Source of the DNA: Nesterenkonia pannonica
GTDB taxonomy: Bacteria; Actinomycetota; Actinomycetes; Actinomycetales; Micrococcaceae
NCBI RefSeq assembly: GCF_019575955.1
Contig: NZ_CP080575.1
Location: 2,418,001-2,482,000, forward strand
Length of the DNA stretch: 64,000 nt
Direction: 5' to 3'
Position numbers and translations under genes: made by a program. This document shows, piece after piece, positions 51,199 through 62,683 of the stretch. The number at the start of each line of letters is the position of its first letter. The first letter of the stretch is position 1. The notes beneath the pieces are model-generated. The model had not been told where the DNA came from, ran no database searches, and saw only the letters and a program-made list of their open reading frames with translations.

Positions 51199-52054
51199 CT
51201 ACGTGTCGCGTCTGAGATGCACGACGTCTCCGGCGTAGAAGCTCCGGGGCCCCTGCGCCGTCTCCACGGTCAGGGCCCCGTCCTCCTCCACGCGCGCGGC
51301 TGTGCCCATCACCCGCTCCTCGCCGGGGAGATGGACTCTCACCTGCTGGCCGATCGTGCTGACCCTCTCCACGATCATCGGCCGTACCGGCGCGATGTCA
51401 CCGGCGCGCTCCGACAGAGCGCTGAGGCGCTGGAAACGGCTAAGCCACGCAATGAGGAGGTCGGTCCTCACGTCGTCGGACAGAGGAGCCCGACTCTCGA
51501 GCAGCAGGGATGCGGCGGTCTCGGTGGGCAGGTCCTCCTCGCCCAGCAGGACGTTGATGCCGCAGCCGACGATGACAGCGTCCCGCGCACCGGGGAGCAA
51601 CCGCCGCACTCCCCGCGATCTTGCGGCCCGGCTCATCGCGTGCCGCCCCTATCAGCACATCATTGGGCCATTTGAGCGACGCATCGAGACCGTAGTCCTC
51701 CTCGAGGGTCTGCACGAGCGCGAGTCCCGAGACCAGGCTCAGCCAATGCCGCTGCGACGCAGGAAGAGAGGGCCGAAGCACCACAGAGGTGGAGAGGCTT
51801 GAGCCCCGCGGGGATGCCCAGGCCCGTCCTGTGCGGCCGGTTCCCGCCGTCTGCTCCTCCGAGGTCAGCACCGACGCGTGAGGCCACTGCTGGGCGAAGT
51901 CCTCCCGACGAGCCGCCTCAACAAGGTCCGCGGTGGTGGAGCCCGTCGAGTCCACCCGCACCACGCGGCTGCAGACCCCGGAGCCGACCAGCTCTCGCTG
52001 CAGCCGCCCCTCATCAAGCGGCGCCCACGCCCGCACCGACTCCCTGCTCTCCAT
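51199..52054 (-). CDS. birA: Biotin--[acetyl-CoA-carboxylase] ligase
   Basis: Attaches biotin to the carboxylase carrier lysine. No N-terminal HTH, so it is not a repressor. Catalytic landmarks: VDSTGSTTADLVEAA, SEEQTAGTGRTGRAW (biotinyl-AMP loop), LKWPNDVLIG and VIVGCGINVLL; C-terminal SH3-like domain with GTAARVEEDGAL. About 285 residues; frame break near 51610. Start ATG 52054. The gene lies back to back with the carboxylase genes it serves (accD-like start at 52168). Confidence 0.9.
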
Positions 52055-52167
52055 GACGATCACATTAGACGGTCCGCAAGATTTGTAGGGGTCCACAACG
52101 GAGCACTGTGATGCGGTGCATAGACTGACGTCAGTTTTGTGGATTTCCGACGAAAGCGCGTGCTGAT

Positions 52168-53766
52168 ATGACCCCTGAGCCCGACTTGAAGACGACCGTA
52201 AGCAAGCTGGCCGAGTTCCGCCGTCGTCGCGACGAGTCCCTGGCCCCCGCGGGTCAGGCCGCCGTGGAGAAGCAGCACAACCGCGGCAAGCACACCGCCC
52301 GGGAACGGGTGGAGATGCTCCTCGACGAGGGCAGCTTCGTGGAGTTCGATGCGCTCGCTGTGCACCGCTCAACATCGTTCGGCATGGACGCCAAGCACCC
52401 CATCGGCGACGGCCTGGTCTCCGGGTACGGAACCGTCGACGGAGCCTGACGGCGGTCTACTCGCAGGACTTCACCGTCTTCGGCGGATCTCTCTCGAAGG
52501 TCAACGGCGAGAAGATCGTCAAGGTTCAGGAGTTCGCAGCCCGCAACGGCTGCCCCGTCATCGGCATCAACGACGGCGGCGGAGCGCGCATTCAGGAGGG
52601 CGTGGCCTCCTGGCGATGTTCGCCGACATCTTCCGCAACAACGTGCACTCCTCCGGCGTCGTCCCGCAGATCACCCTGATCATGGGACCCTCGGCCGGGG
52701 GTGCGGCCTACTCGCTTACGCTGAACGACTTCATCATCATGGTCGACAAGACCAGCCACATGTTCATCACCGGCCCAGACGTGATCAAGTCCGTCACCGG
52801 TGAGGACGTCGACATGGAGTCCTCGGCGGTGCCCGCTCGCACAGCACCACCACCGGCACGGCCAGCTACATGGCCCAGGACGAAGAGGACGCCATCGAGT
52901 TCGCCAAGGAGCTCCTCGAGTTCCTTCCGCTGAACAACCTGGCAGAGGCCCCCGTGGACCAGGAGGCTCTGGACGCCTATGAGACCCGCCCCAAGGTGGA
53001 GCCTGAGGATGAGGCCCTCAACGAACTCGTCCCCGACTCAGCGTCTGCCCCTATGACATGACGGAGCTGGTCGAGCAGATACTCGACGACGGCCACTTCC
53101 TGCAGCTGCAGCCGATGTACGCGCCCAATGTGATGATCGGGTTCGGCCGCGTCGAAGGACGCAGCGTCGGCGTGGTCGCCAATCAGCCGTCCCAGTTCGC
53201 CGGCACCCTGGACATCTCCGCCTCGGAGAAGGCTGCCCGCTTCGTCCGCTTCTGCGACGCCTTCAACATCCCCGTGCTGACCTCGTGGACGTCCCCGGCT
53301 TCCTGCCCGGCACCGACCAGGAGTGGAACGGGATCATCCGTCGCGGCGCGAAGCTGCTCTACGCCTACGCTGAGGCGACCGTTCCCAAGATCACCGTCAT
53401 CACGCGCAAGGCATTCGGCGGCGCATACATCGTCATGGGCTCCAAGAAGCTGGGCGCCGACGTGAACCTGGCGTGGCCCACCGCCCAGATCGGCGTGATG
53501 GGAGCCCAGGAGCGGTCAACATTCTCCACCGCCGCGACCTGGCGCAGACCGAGAAGAGCGGCGGCGACGTCGAGGCGCGGCGCACCGAGCTGATCGACGA
53601 CTACGAGGCCGAGCTGCTCAACCCCTACCAGGCCGCCGAGCTGGGCTACATCGATGCGGTCATCGAACCTGCGGAGACCCGCTGGCAGGTGGCCAAGGCG
53701 CTGCGAGCCACCTTCCACAAGCGTGAGACCCTCCCCGCCAAGAAGCACGGGAACATTCCGCTGTGA
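52168..53766 (+). CDS. Acyl-CoA carboxylase, beta (carboxyltransferase) subunit
   Basis: Carboxyltransferase of the propionyl/acetyl-CoA type, about 533 residues. Landmarks: [35 protein letters not shown] (first oxyanion site), the [31 protein letters not shown] block, [18 protein letters not shown] (CoA site), [13 protein letters not shown] and [12 protein letters not shown]. Two GTAAGC-type sites (52204, 52716) sit where homologues have Ala-Gly and Pro-Ala. Frame breaks near 52448, 52610, 52830, 53056, 53283 and 53512. The stop overlaps the epsilon subunit start. Chain-length preference (acetyl versus propionyl) is undecided. Confidence 0.9.
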
Positions 53767-54088
53767 GCGCCCTGGATTCCGGAAGCGGGCTTGCCGCAGA
53801 GACTCTCACCGGCGAGGCAGCGGCTGACGCTACCCGAGGAGGTAAGCGCGGGTCCCGACGAGCCCCAGCTGAGCATCACCGGGGCGCAGCTGTCGTACGA
53901 GGAGACGGCCGCCGTCGTCAGCGTGATCGCCTCACTCGCCGGGGCGGACAGCGACGAGAACGGAGATGCTTACCAGACCGGACCCCGGGACCGCCGTCTG
54001 CAGCGTCGTCGCAGCCTGACCTTCAGCCGCATCGGACTGTGGGGCGCCCGGGCCCAGAGTCCTGGAGAAGCGCAGGGGTCCCCGATGA
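53763..54088 (+). CDS. Acyl-CoA carboxylase epsilon-like small subunit
   Basis: Short protein (about 108 residues) between the beta subunit and maf. It has the AccE pattern: [27 protein letters not shown], then an Arg-rich end. Frame breaks near 53830 and 54035; the likely end is TGA 54088, overlapping the maf start (ATGA). GTG start overlaps the beta-subunit stop. Such subunits stimulate actinobacterial carboxylases. GTAAGC at 53841 gives Val-Ser in EEVSAG. Confidence 0.72.
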
Positions 54089-54814
54089 GCGCCCGAGCGA
54101 ACCGCCCGCGGCTCATCCTCGCCTCCGCGTCCCCAGCCGACGGCAGATCCTGTCCGATGCTGGCATCGACTTCGACGTGGTGGTCTCAGACATCGACGAA
54201 CGCATCCTGGTCGAGCAGGCGGTGGAGGCGGGCGGCCCGGTCTCGCTTACCGAAGAGGCCCTGATGCTCGCCCAGGCCAAGGCCGAGGACGTCGCCTCCC
54301 GGCCCGAGGCTCGCGGAGCCTTCGTCCTGGGCTGCGACTCGGTCTTCGAGCTGGAGGGCGTCGCCTACGGCAAGCCCTACGACGTGGAGACCGCAGTGGC
54401 TCGCTGGCACAGGATGCGCGGAACCACCGGCACCCTGCACACCGGCCACTGGCTGGTGGAGGCGACGCCCCACAGCTCCAAGGCCCGCCACTGGGCCGGG
54501 GCCGGGATGGAGGTCCTGCTGGGATCGACCCCGGGCGACACCGGCCAGCTCGAGGCGGCGGCGGAGACCGTCTCCTCAGACATCACCTTCGGCCGCCCCA
54601 GCGACGAGCAGGTCCGCGCCTACTGCTCCTCCGGAGAGCCGCTGCACTGCGCAGGAGCCTTCACCCTCGAAGGCGGAGCGGCCGCATTCATCGACCACGT
54701 CGACGGCGATCGGGACGCCGTCATCGGGGTCTCCCCGCGGCTCTGGCACGACTGCTGGAACGGATGGGCCGCACCGTTCAAGACTTCCGCAACGACACGA
54801 CGAAGGACGCCTGA
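54085..54814 (+). CDS. maf: Maf-family nucleotide pyrophosphatase
   Basis: Hydrolyses modified or non-canonical nucleoside triphosphates. [16 protein letters not shown] at the N-terminus is the family motif; the catalytic Asp is in [11 protein letters not shown], followed by [24 protein letters not shown] and [19 protein letters not shown]. About 243 residues, with a frame break near 54135 and one near 54755; the end KDA matches relatives. [14 protein letters not shown] has Leu-Thr from GCTTAC. Placement inside a carboxylase operon is common in actinobacteria. Confidence 0.88.
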
Positions 54815-54815
54815 G

Positions 54816-56595
54816 ATGACCGAGTTCTCCAAAGTACTGATCGCCAACCGCGGGGAGATCGCGGTGCGCATCATCCGCGCCGCCCACGACGAAGGCCTCC
54901 TGGCCGCGGCGGTCTACGCAGAGCCCGACCGCGACGCGGTGCACGTGCACCTGGCCGACGAGGCCTACGCACTCGGCGGAGAGTCTGCTGCGGAGTCATA
55001 CCTCAGCATCGAGAAGATCATCGACGCCGCCCGTGCCACCGGCGCCGACGCCGTGCACCCCGGCTACGGATTCCTCTCCGAGAACGCCGACTTCGCCCAG
55101 GCCGTCATCGACGCCGGGCTGGTGTGGATCGGGCCCTCCCTGCGGCGATCAGCAAGCTCGGCGACAAGGTCACCGCCCGCCAGATCGCCGAGAAGGTCGG
55201 CGCCCCTCGCGCCCGGCACCAAGCAGCCTGTCAAGGACGTCCAAGAAGTGCTGAAGTTCGCCGACAAGCAGGGCCTGCCGATCGCCATCAAGGCAGCCCA
55301 CGGCGGCGGCGGCCGGGGCATCAAGGTGGTCCGGGAGCGCGACGAGATCGTGGAGCTCTACGAGTCCGCGGTCCGCGAGGCCACCGCCGCCTTCGGCCGG
55401 GGCGACTGCTTCATCGAGAAGTTCCTCGACCGGCCCCGCCACGTGGAGACCCAGTGCCTGGCCGACGCCCACGGAGATGTCGTGGTCGTCTCCACCCGCG
55501 ACTGCTCGCTGCAGCGGCGCAACCAGAAGCTGGTCGAGGAGGCGCCTGCTCCGTACCTGTCGCGGCAGCAGACCAGGCAGCTCTACCGAGCCTCGAAATC
55601 CATCCTCAAGGAGGCTGGATACACCGGCGCCGGGACCTGCGAGTTCCTCATCGGCCAGGACGGCACTCTGAGCTTCCTCGAGGTGAACACCCGGCTGCAG
55701 GTGGAGCACCCCGTGACCGAAGAGGTCACCGGAATCGACCTGGTCCGCGAGCAGTTCCGCATCGCACGCGGAGAGAGGCTCGGCTACGACGACCCCGCGG
55801 CACGGGGCCACAGCATCGAGTTCCGCATCAACGGCGAGGATGCTGGACGAAACTTCATGCCCGCCCCGGAAGCCTGGACCGCTTCGACGTCCCGTCCGAC
55901 CTGGCGTGCGCGTGGACTCGGGGGTGCGGGCCGGAGAGACGATCTCCGGGAGCTTCGACTCCATGGTGGCCAAGCTGATCGTCACCGGCCTGACCGCAGG
56001 CAGGCCCTGCAGAGGGCGTCGCGCGCGCTGCAGGAGATGCAGGTGGAAGGCATGCCCACGGTGCTTCCTTCCATCGCCTGGTAGTCAGGGACGAAGCCTT
56101 CGCTCCTGAGCTGAGCGAGGAGTCCCCTGCCTCCTTCAGTGTGCACACCCGCTGGATCGAGACTGAGTTCGACGGTGAGATCACGCCGTTCAACGCCCTG
56201 GCCGCCCACGCCGGAGGGTCGGAGTCCGAGTCCCGCGAGGACGTGGTCGTCGAGGTCAACGGCAAACGAGTCAGCGTCTCAGTCCCCAGCAGCCTCGCCA
56301 ACGGCAGACTCGGGGCGGCGCGTCCGTGAGCTCCAAGAAGGCGCGCCGCAAGCGCACAGCCGCGACGACGGCGGCAAGCGGAGACGCCCTCACCTCGCCC
56401 ATGCAGGGCACTGTGGTGAAAGTGGCCGCATCAGACGGCGACATGGTCGCCGAGGGCGACCTCGTCGTGGTGCTCGAGGCCATGAAGATGGAGCAGCCGA
56501 TCTGCGCCCACAAGTCCGGAAAGCTCAAAGGCCTCAAGATCAAGCCGGGAACTGGCGTCAAGGGCGGCGACACCATCGCCACCATCGAGGACTGA
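54816..56595 (+). CDS. Acyl-CoA carboxylase alpha subunit: biotin carboxylase + biotin carrier
   Basis: About 593 residues. Biotin carboxylase domain: [34 protein letters not shown], the ATP-grasp glycine loop [28 protein letters not shown], and [18 protein letters not shown] with catalytic residues. The carrier domain at the C-terminus has the biotinylation site EAMKMEQ (Lys). Frame breaks near 55140, 55207, 55870, 55910, 56000, 56085 and 56325. ATG follows the maf stop by one base. It works with the beta and epsilon subunits upstream and birA on the opposite strand. Confidence 0.92.
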
Positions 56596-56607
56596 GGCCA
56601 GCCGGGG

Positions 56608-56914
56608 CTATTCGCCCAGCTTCTGCTCCACACGCCTCGACCTTGTCCCTGAGCTGGTTGGTGTAGCCGGGACGGATGTCTGCCTTCACGACCAGGCTCA
56701 CCCTGGGCGAGACAGCCACTACGGCGTCGGTGGCCTGCCTGATCACGGAGAACACCTCGTCCCACTCGCCCTCGATCGTGGTGAACATGGACGTCAGCTC
56801 GTAGGGCAGGCCTGACTGCTTCACCACCTTCACTGCTGCCGAGACGGCGTCGCTGACTGAGCCGTCGTCGGAGGCCGAGGCGGAATCTGGGGCAACGGAG
56901 AATGCAGCTAACAT
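56608..56914 (-). CDS. Thiamine-binding protein, MTH1187/YkoF type
   Basis: Ferredoxin-like fold protein of about 100 residues: MLAAFSVAPDS, then AVSAAVKVVKQSGLPYELTSMFTTIEGEWDEVFSVI and PRVSLVVKADIRPG, in short pieces, which is the MTH1187 pattern. One frame break near 56635; ends RVEQKLGE. Members bind thiamine or a related pyrimidine. It is convergent with the carboxylase alpha gene, 12 bases apart, and monocistronic. Confidence 0.8.
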
Positions 56915-56942
56915 GCCTGCCAGGCTACTCGGGAGTTCAGGC

Positions 56943-56984
56943 ATGAGGAAGGCCCCGCCCCGCTGGGGTGGAGGCCTTCCTCAT
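56943..56984 (-). terminator. Hairpin terminator of the MFS gene
   Basis: Twelve-base perfect stem ATGAGGAAGGCC / GGCCTTCCTCAT around an 18-base GC-rich loop, 22 bases beyond the MFS stop on the minus strand. Confidence 0.65.
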
Positions 56985-57005
56985 CGCAGGAGCGCCGCTC
57001 GCCGA

Positions 57006-58450
57006 TCAGGCCGAGAGCTTCTCCTCGGTGTAGAGCGAACGGTGGTTCGTCTCCGGCGAGAAGAGCAGGCTGATCATCGTCAGGCCTCGCCAGGAACACC
57101 AGATAGAAGCCCACAGCGTGCACCCTGTAGCTCTGGACCAGGTAGCTGGCCACCGGCGGGTCGCCGCTGCACCGAGGATGGACGACAGGTTGTAGGCCAC
57201 CCCGAGCCGGTGTACCGGGTGTTCGTCGGGAACAGCTCCGGAAGATATGCCGACATCGGCCCGAAGGTGAGCCCCATGAGCGCCATGCCGACGCTGAGGA
57301 AGGCGAACATCTGCCAGACGTTCATGTCCGCGCCGGTGCCCAGGACCTCCGGTCCGATGAACAGGCCGAAGCTGAGGCCGAAGACGATGATTCCGGACGT
57401 GGTCGTGATCAGCATCCGGCGTCGGCCGAAGCGGTCCGCGAGCTTACTTACGATGGGGATGAAGATCGCGAAGAGCACGATGGAGACGATCTGCAGCCCC
57501 AGGAACGACTGGTAGTCGTACCCCAGAGAGCCCACGGTCTCAGGCTGGACCGCGTAGGTCACGATCCATGTGGTCATGATGTAGAAGAGCCCATAGGTGG
57601 CCAGCATGATGAAGGTGCCGAGGATGATCTCCCGCCAGTTCTGCTGAACACTTCGCCGATGGGCGCTTTGACCTTCTCGTTGTTCTTCAGCGCCTTGGCG
57701 AAGACGGGGTCTCCTCGATCCGCAGCCGGATGTAGAGCCCCACGGCGACCATGATCAGGGAGAGGATGAACGGCACACGCCATCCCCACACCAGGAACGG
57801 GTCATCCAGGGCACTGGTGCCTGCCGCGGCAGCATCGGCCAGATTGAAGTCGAAGCCGACGGCCAGGCCAGGAACAGTCCGTTGGCGAGGATGAAGCCGA
57901 AGGGCGCGCCGAGCTGGGGCCACATGGCAGCCTGGGCACGCTTCCCCGGGCGGGCGGTCTCCGAGGCCAGAAGTGCCGCGCCGGACCATTCGCCGCCCAG
58001 GCCGAGGCCCTGGCAGAAGCGCAGCACCGTCAGCATCGCCGGAGCCCACAGCCCCACCTGGTGGACGGTGGGCAGCAGGCCGATCAGGAAGGTCGCGATG
58101 CCCATGATCAGCAGGGCACCGACCAGGGTGACCTTGCGGCCGATCTTGTCGCCGTAGTGGCCGAAGATCACTGCGCCCAGCGGACGCGCCAGGAAGGCCA
58201 CGCCGAAGGTGGTCAGCGACAGCAGCACAGCAGTGCCCTCGTCCTCGCCGTAGAAGAACAGCAGCGGGAAGATCGATGCTGCGGCGGTCGCGAAGATGTA
58301 GAAGTCGTAGAACTCAATCGTCGTGCCGATGAGAGAGGCGGCGATGATGCGTCGCCGAGGCGTCCTCAGGTTCTCGTCGGCGATCAGGTCGTGCTGGTTG
58401 GGGTTCGCCTCAGATTCTGCGCTGAGGGCGGTTTCGGCAGTGTTGGGCAT
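57006..58450 (-). CDS. MFS transporter, metabolite:H+ symporter (MHS) family
   Basis: Twelve-helix permease of about 480 residues. ASLIGTTIEFYDFYIFATAA opens the MHS pattern; GHYGDKIGRKVTLV is the loop 2-3 signature; RFCQGLGLGGEWSGAALLA and the loop 8-9 repeat LADRFGRRRML are also typical. At 57444 the sequence reads GTAAGTAAGC, where GCCGGCCGGC would give PIAGRLADRFGRR. Frame breaks near 57860, 57705, 57645, 57215 and 57085. Relatives move proline/betaine, alpha-ketoglutarate, shikimate or citrate with protons; substrate unknown. Confidence 0.82.
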
Positions 58451-58586
58451 AGCTGTGGTGACTCGTTCGTTTCGGGAATGGGAAAACTGACCGATCGTAG
58501 CTCTCGTCGCACGCGTGCGACAGGGCTCTGCTCAGAAGTCCGACTGCTGGACTTCCTGACTCGTGACACTCGGTAGGCTGGAACGT

Positions 58587-59814
58587 ATGGCAGGGAAGCT
58601 GATGAAGGCAGGCGCGGCGGGAGCGGCGACGCTCGCGGGAGCTCAGGCTGCCGCTGTCGGGGCCTTCTGCTCTGGGACAGGCACCGGCAGAAGGAGCGCG
58701 GATCGCGCCGCCCGCCGCAGCCCGGGCTCTTCGGAACCGAGGTCGAAGAGTCTCAGATGACGATCTACACCGCAGGCGGTTTACTGTTCGACGACATGGT
58801 CGCTGCGATCGACAGCGCCCAGACGTCGGTGATGCTGCAGACCTACATCTGGGAGAGCGACTCCGTCGGCCAACGGATCATGGATGCGCTGAATGCCGCC
58901 GCCGCACGCGGTGTGCAGGTGTACGTCATCTACGACCTCTACGGGAATCACACGGTGCCCTGCTCCTTCTTCGGGCAGCTCGATCCTCGGATCTCTTCCC
59001 ACCGGATGCCGCCGCTGCAGTCCCAGATCTGGCGCGGCCCGATCCGCTACACGGGCCTCAGCCACTCAAAGATCCTCGTAGTGGACGACGAGACCGGCTT
59101 CGTCGGCGGGTTCAACATCGGCGACGAATTCGCCCGCGAATGGCGAGACACCCACGTTCGGGAGGTCGGCCCGGCTGTCTGGGACCTTCGGCAGGCTTTC
59201 GCGAATGTCTGGAACGAGGGCCGAAGCGGAAGCACGCGCATCGGTTGGATTCCTCCCCAGTCCTGGAACCCCAGGGTTCGCGTCGCATCGAACCTGCCGG
59301 TGCAGCTGGTCTATCCGATCCGCCATATGTACCTGAAGGCCATCGAGCGTGCAGAGGACAGGATCTGGCTCACGACGCCTTACTTCGTCCCAGACCAGCA
59401 GGTGCTCAAACCGCTCATGCGAGCGGCCCGTCGCGGGGTCGATGTCCGGATCATGCTCCCGAAGGAGTCCAACCACGTGGTCGTCGACTGGGTCACGCGC
59501 GGCTTCTACACAGACATGCTGGAGGCGGGGGTGAAGGTGCTCCTCTACACGCTTACCATGATCCACTCCAAGACCGCGACCATCGACGGCGTCTGGTCCA
59601 CCATCGGCACCGCGAACATTGACCGGCTCTCACTGGGCCTGAACTACGAGACCAACCTCGAGGTCATCGATGAGGGCTTCGCGGCCGAGGTGGAGAAGGT
59701 GTTCGAGGCCGACGCCGAGCACTGCGAACTCCTGACAGCTGAGGAGTGGCAGCAGCGCCCGCAGGCGGTGCGCGCCGTGGAGCTCGCCTCCTCCAGCTGC
59801 GCGGCATCCTTTGA
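58587..59814 (+). CDS. Phospholipase D-type cardiolipin synthase
   Basis: About 405 residues. Hydrophobic N-terminal segment (GAAGAATLAGAQAAAVGAF), then two HKD motifs: HSKILVVDDETGFVGGFNIGDEF and HSKTATIDGVWSTIGTANIDRLS, with conserved TTPYFVPD between them. At 59550 YTLTMIHSK comes from GCTTAC; family members have Pro before the HKD histidine, as GCCGGC would give. Frame breaks near 58700, 58755 and 59795. A -10-like TAGGCT (58574-58579) ends 7 bases before the ATG, suggesting a leaderless message. Transfers phosphatidyl groups between anionic lipids. Confidence 0.85.
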
Positions 59815-59821
59815 GCCCGGC

Positions 59822-60569
59822 TCAGTAGTAGACCGCCAGCGGACCATGGGGGCCTTCGATGACGCTCACCTCCGTGTTGAAGATGTCCGAGAGCACCTCA
59901 TCCTGCATGATCTCGGCGGGAGTCCCGTGCCGGACCACCTGGCCGTCCTTCATGGCGAGGATCCTGTCCGAGTAGTGCGCGGCGAAGTTGATGTCGTGCA
60001 GCACGATGACGATGGTCCTGCCGAGCTCGTCGGCAGCCCGGCGCAGCTGCTTCATCATCGCGGCCGCGTGCTGCATGTCGAGGTTGTTCAGGGCTCGTCC
60101 AGAAGCACGTAGTCGGTGTTCTGCGCCAGAACCATCGCTACGTAGGCCCTCTGGCGCTGGCCGCCTGAGAGCTGATCCAAGTACCGGTTCTCCAGCTCCG
60201 TGAGGTCGAGGAAGTCGATCGCTTCGAGATGTAACGCTCATCGCCGAGCGTGAGCCCCGGGAGTGCGGGAATCGGCCGAACCCGACAAGCTGGCGCACGG
60301 TCAGGCGGGTGACGAAGTGGTTCTCCTGCCGCAGGACGGAGAGGATCGTGGCGATCGTCTTGACGGGGTGCTCGCCACGTCCTGCCCGCCGACCGTGATC
60401 CGGCCAGCGTCGATGTCCAGGAGCCACTGATCATCGTGAGGATCGTGGACTTGCCTGCACCGTTCGGGCCCACCAGGGCGGTCACTCCCGGCTTCGATCT
60501 CCGCGGAGACCGGGCCGATCCTCACGGTGTCGGAGTAGCTCTTGGCGACGTCGGTCAGGTGATGCTCAC
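59822..60569 (-). CDS. Siderophore ABC importer, ATP-binding protein (FepC/YclP type)
   Basis: About 250 residues. Walker A VGPNGAGKST, Q-loop LRQENHFVTRLTVRQL, signature QLSGGQRQRAYVAMVLAQNT, Walker B LLDEPLNNLD and H-loop VLHDINFAAHYSD, a set matching catecholate/petrobactin-type systems. Frame breaks near 60560, 60490, 60425, 60370, 60265, 60225 and 60090. GTG start overlaps the upstream permease stop. Last gene of the four-gene iron importer. Confidence 0.88.
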
Positions 60570-61624
60570 AGGCGCCCCTTTCTCATGAGGACGACGAGGA
60601 AGACCGCGCCGCCGATCAGCTCAACAATGATGGTGACGGCTCCGCGGCTGTCCCAGATGTGACGTAGGACGAAGTAGCTCCCCGCCAGAATCGTGTACGC
60701 GAAGAGCACCGCCATCGGGAACAGCATGCGGTGCGAATAGGTGTCCCTGAACTGATAGGCGAGGATCGCTCCGAGGAATCCAAGGAACATCATGGGCCCG
60801 GTGAGGGCTGTGGCCGTGGCCACCAGCAGGGAGACCAGCGCCATGATGACGATCAGCTCCCGCTTGTAGCTGATGCCGAGATTCAGCGCACTGGTCCTGC
60901 CCAGGGCCATGACGTTGAGCGTGTTGGCTCGGATCCACAGCAGAGCCGCCACGGCGAGGACGATGGGGATGGCGTACGGCAGGTAGTCCGATCGCGCGTT
61001 GGAGATGTTGCCGAAGAGGCGTGCCTGAAGAACGTCGAACTCGCTCGGGGTGAGCATCCGCTGCATGAAGCCGGACAACGAGCCGAGGACGCCTCCCAGG
61101 ACGACTCCGACGAGCAGCATGATGTGGACGTTCGAGAACTTCCCGCCCAGCAGCCAGGTGTAGAGGACCGTGGCGAGCAGCACCATGGCGGCCATCTGAA
61201 GAAGAAACGGCACGACACCCACCAGCGCACTCGCCCCGCTGACGCCGAGCAGGAAGACGGCCGAGGTCTGAATCACCGTGTACAGGGAGCCGAATCCCAT
61301 GATGCCCGGCGTCAGGATCCGGTTGTTCACAGCCGTTTGAAGGCGACCGTCGCCACGGAATGGCAGATGGCCACCACGGCGATGGTGATCAGGAGTCCCG
61401 CCTCATGTCCACGATGAGCCACCACGGCCGTGAGCCACTTCAGCAGGGTTGTTCCAGGTCATGATGCCGAATGTGAGGCCGACGGCGAGCACCACCAGCG
61501 CAGTCATCGTCACCCCATAGCGGCGCATGTGCCGCCGATCGGCGACCGGACCCGAACGCCGCTGCGGACCTGCGGCTCCGGTTCTCGCCTCGGCGCGCGC
61601 TCGGATGTCGGCTGTCTTGAGCAT
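60566..61624 (-). CDS. Siderophore ABC importer, permease (YclO/CeuC type)
   Basis: FecCD-family permease of about 350 residues. MTALVVLAVGLTFG is the first helix; VNNRILTPGIMGFGSLYTV, FSNVHIMLLVGVVLGGVLGS, LGRTSALNLGISYKREL (coupling helix) and TGPMMFLGFLGAILAY follow, ending VVLMRKGRL. Frame breaks near 61400, 61385 and 61340. ATG 61624 overlaps the stop of the other permease (TGATG). Pairs with it in the membrane for ferric-siderophore import. Confidence 0.85.
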
Positions 61625-62666
61625 CACGCGGCCAGACTGCCCTTTCGCCGCTGGCGCAGCAGCAGTCCGAGGAACACGGCTCCGCCCACCAGCCCGAGCA
61701 CCATGCCGGCAGGGATCTCGAAGGGGCGATGATGACTCGACCGATGAGATCGCAGACGGTGACGGTGCAGATTCCCACCAGCACGACCCACGGCAGGTTG
61801 GTGCGGAGGTCATCGCCGCGGAAGAGGGCCACCATGTTGGGCACCACCAGGCCGAGGAACGGCAGCACGCCGACCACGGTCGCGGTCACACCCGTTGCGA
61901 CCGCGACCATGGACGTGCCCATGAAGAGGACCATTCCGTAGTTCAGCCCGACGTTGGTCGCCATGTCCCTCCCCAGTCCGGCAACGGTGAACTGATCAGC
62001 GACGATGAAGACCAGGACCGTGACGCCGAGGACGATCCACAGCAGCTCGTACCGGCCTTGATCACCCCGGTGAAGGATCCTTGGAACCAGATGGCCAGTG
62101 TCTGCAGCCGGTCGGTCATCAGGGCGAGGTAGGTCGTCGCCGAGGAGACGACTGCTCCGGAGCATGATGCCGATGATGGGCACGATGAGACTGGACTTCA
62201 GGGAGACTCGACGCAGGAACGCGAAGAACACCATCGTCCCGATGAAGGACATGACGACGGCGCCGATCATCCGCTCGAAGAGGGTCGCACTGGGCACCAG
62301 CCACATCATCAGCACCAAGCCCAGGCCTGCCCACTCGGTGATGCCCATCGTGGACGGCTCGACGAAGCGGTTCTGCGTCAGCAGCTGCATGATGACCCCG
62401 CACATCGCCATGGCCGCACCGGCGAGCACCAGCGCGGCCGTGCGGGGCACGCGCGTGATGCCGAACATCCAGAGGTTCTCCCACTCGTCTCCGCCGAAGA
62501 CGTCGAACTGCCCGGTCAGGAGGGAGAGAACGAGCAGTGCGACGGTCACCAGGATCGCCGCCAAGAACGTCGGGGTCCACAGCCGCTTGTGCCGCCGGGT
62601 CCGCACATCCTCCACCAGGATCTCCCGGCTGGTCTGCGAGACGTCTTGGCGCAGAGTGGTGGTCAT
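61624..62666 (-). CDS. Siderophore ABC importer, permease (YclN/CeuB type)
   Basis: FecCD-family permease, about 347 residues: VPRTAALVLAGAAMAMCGVIMQLLTQNRFVEPSTMGITEWAGLG, in short pieces, contains the diagnostic RxPR and Gly-rich helices; LPFLGLVVPNMVALFRGDDLRTNLP and the C-terminal IPAGMVLGLVGGAVFLGLL are typical. Frame breaks near 62145, 62060 and 61730. ATG 62666 follows the binding-protein gene by 17 bases. Confidence 0.85.
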
Positions 62667-62683
62667 CAGAGAGCTTCCGACCG

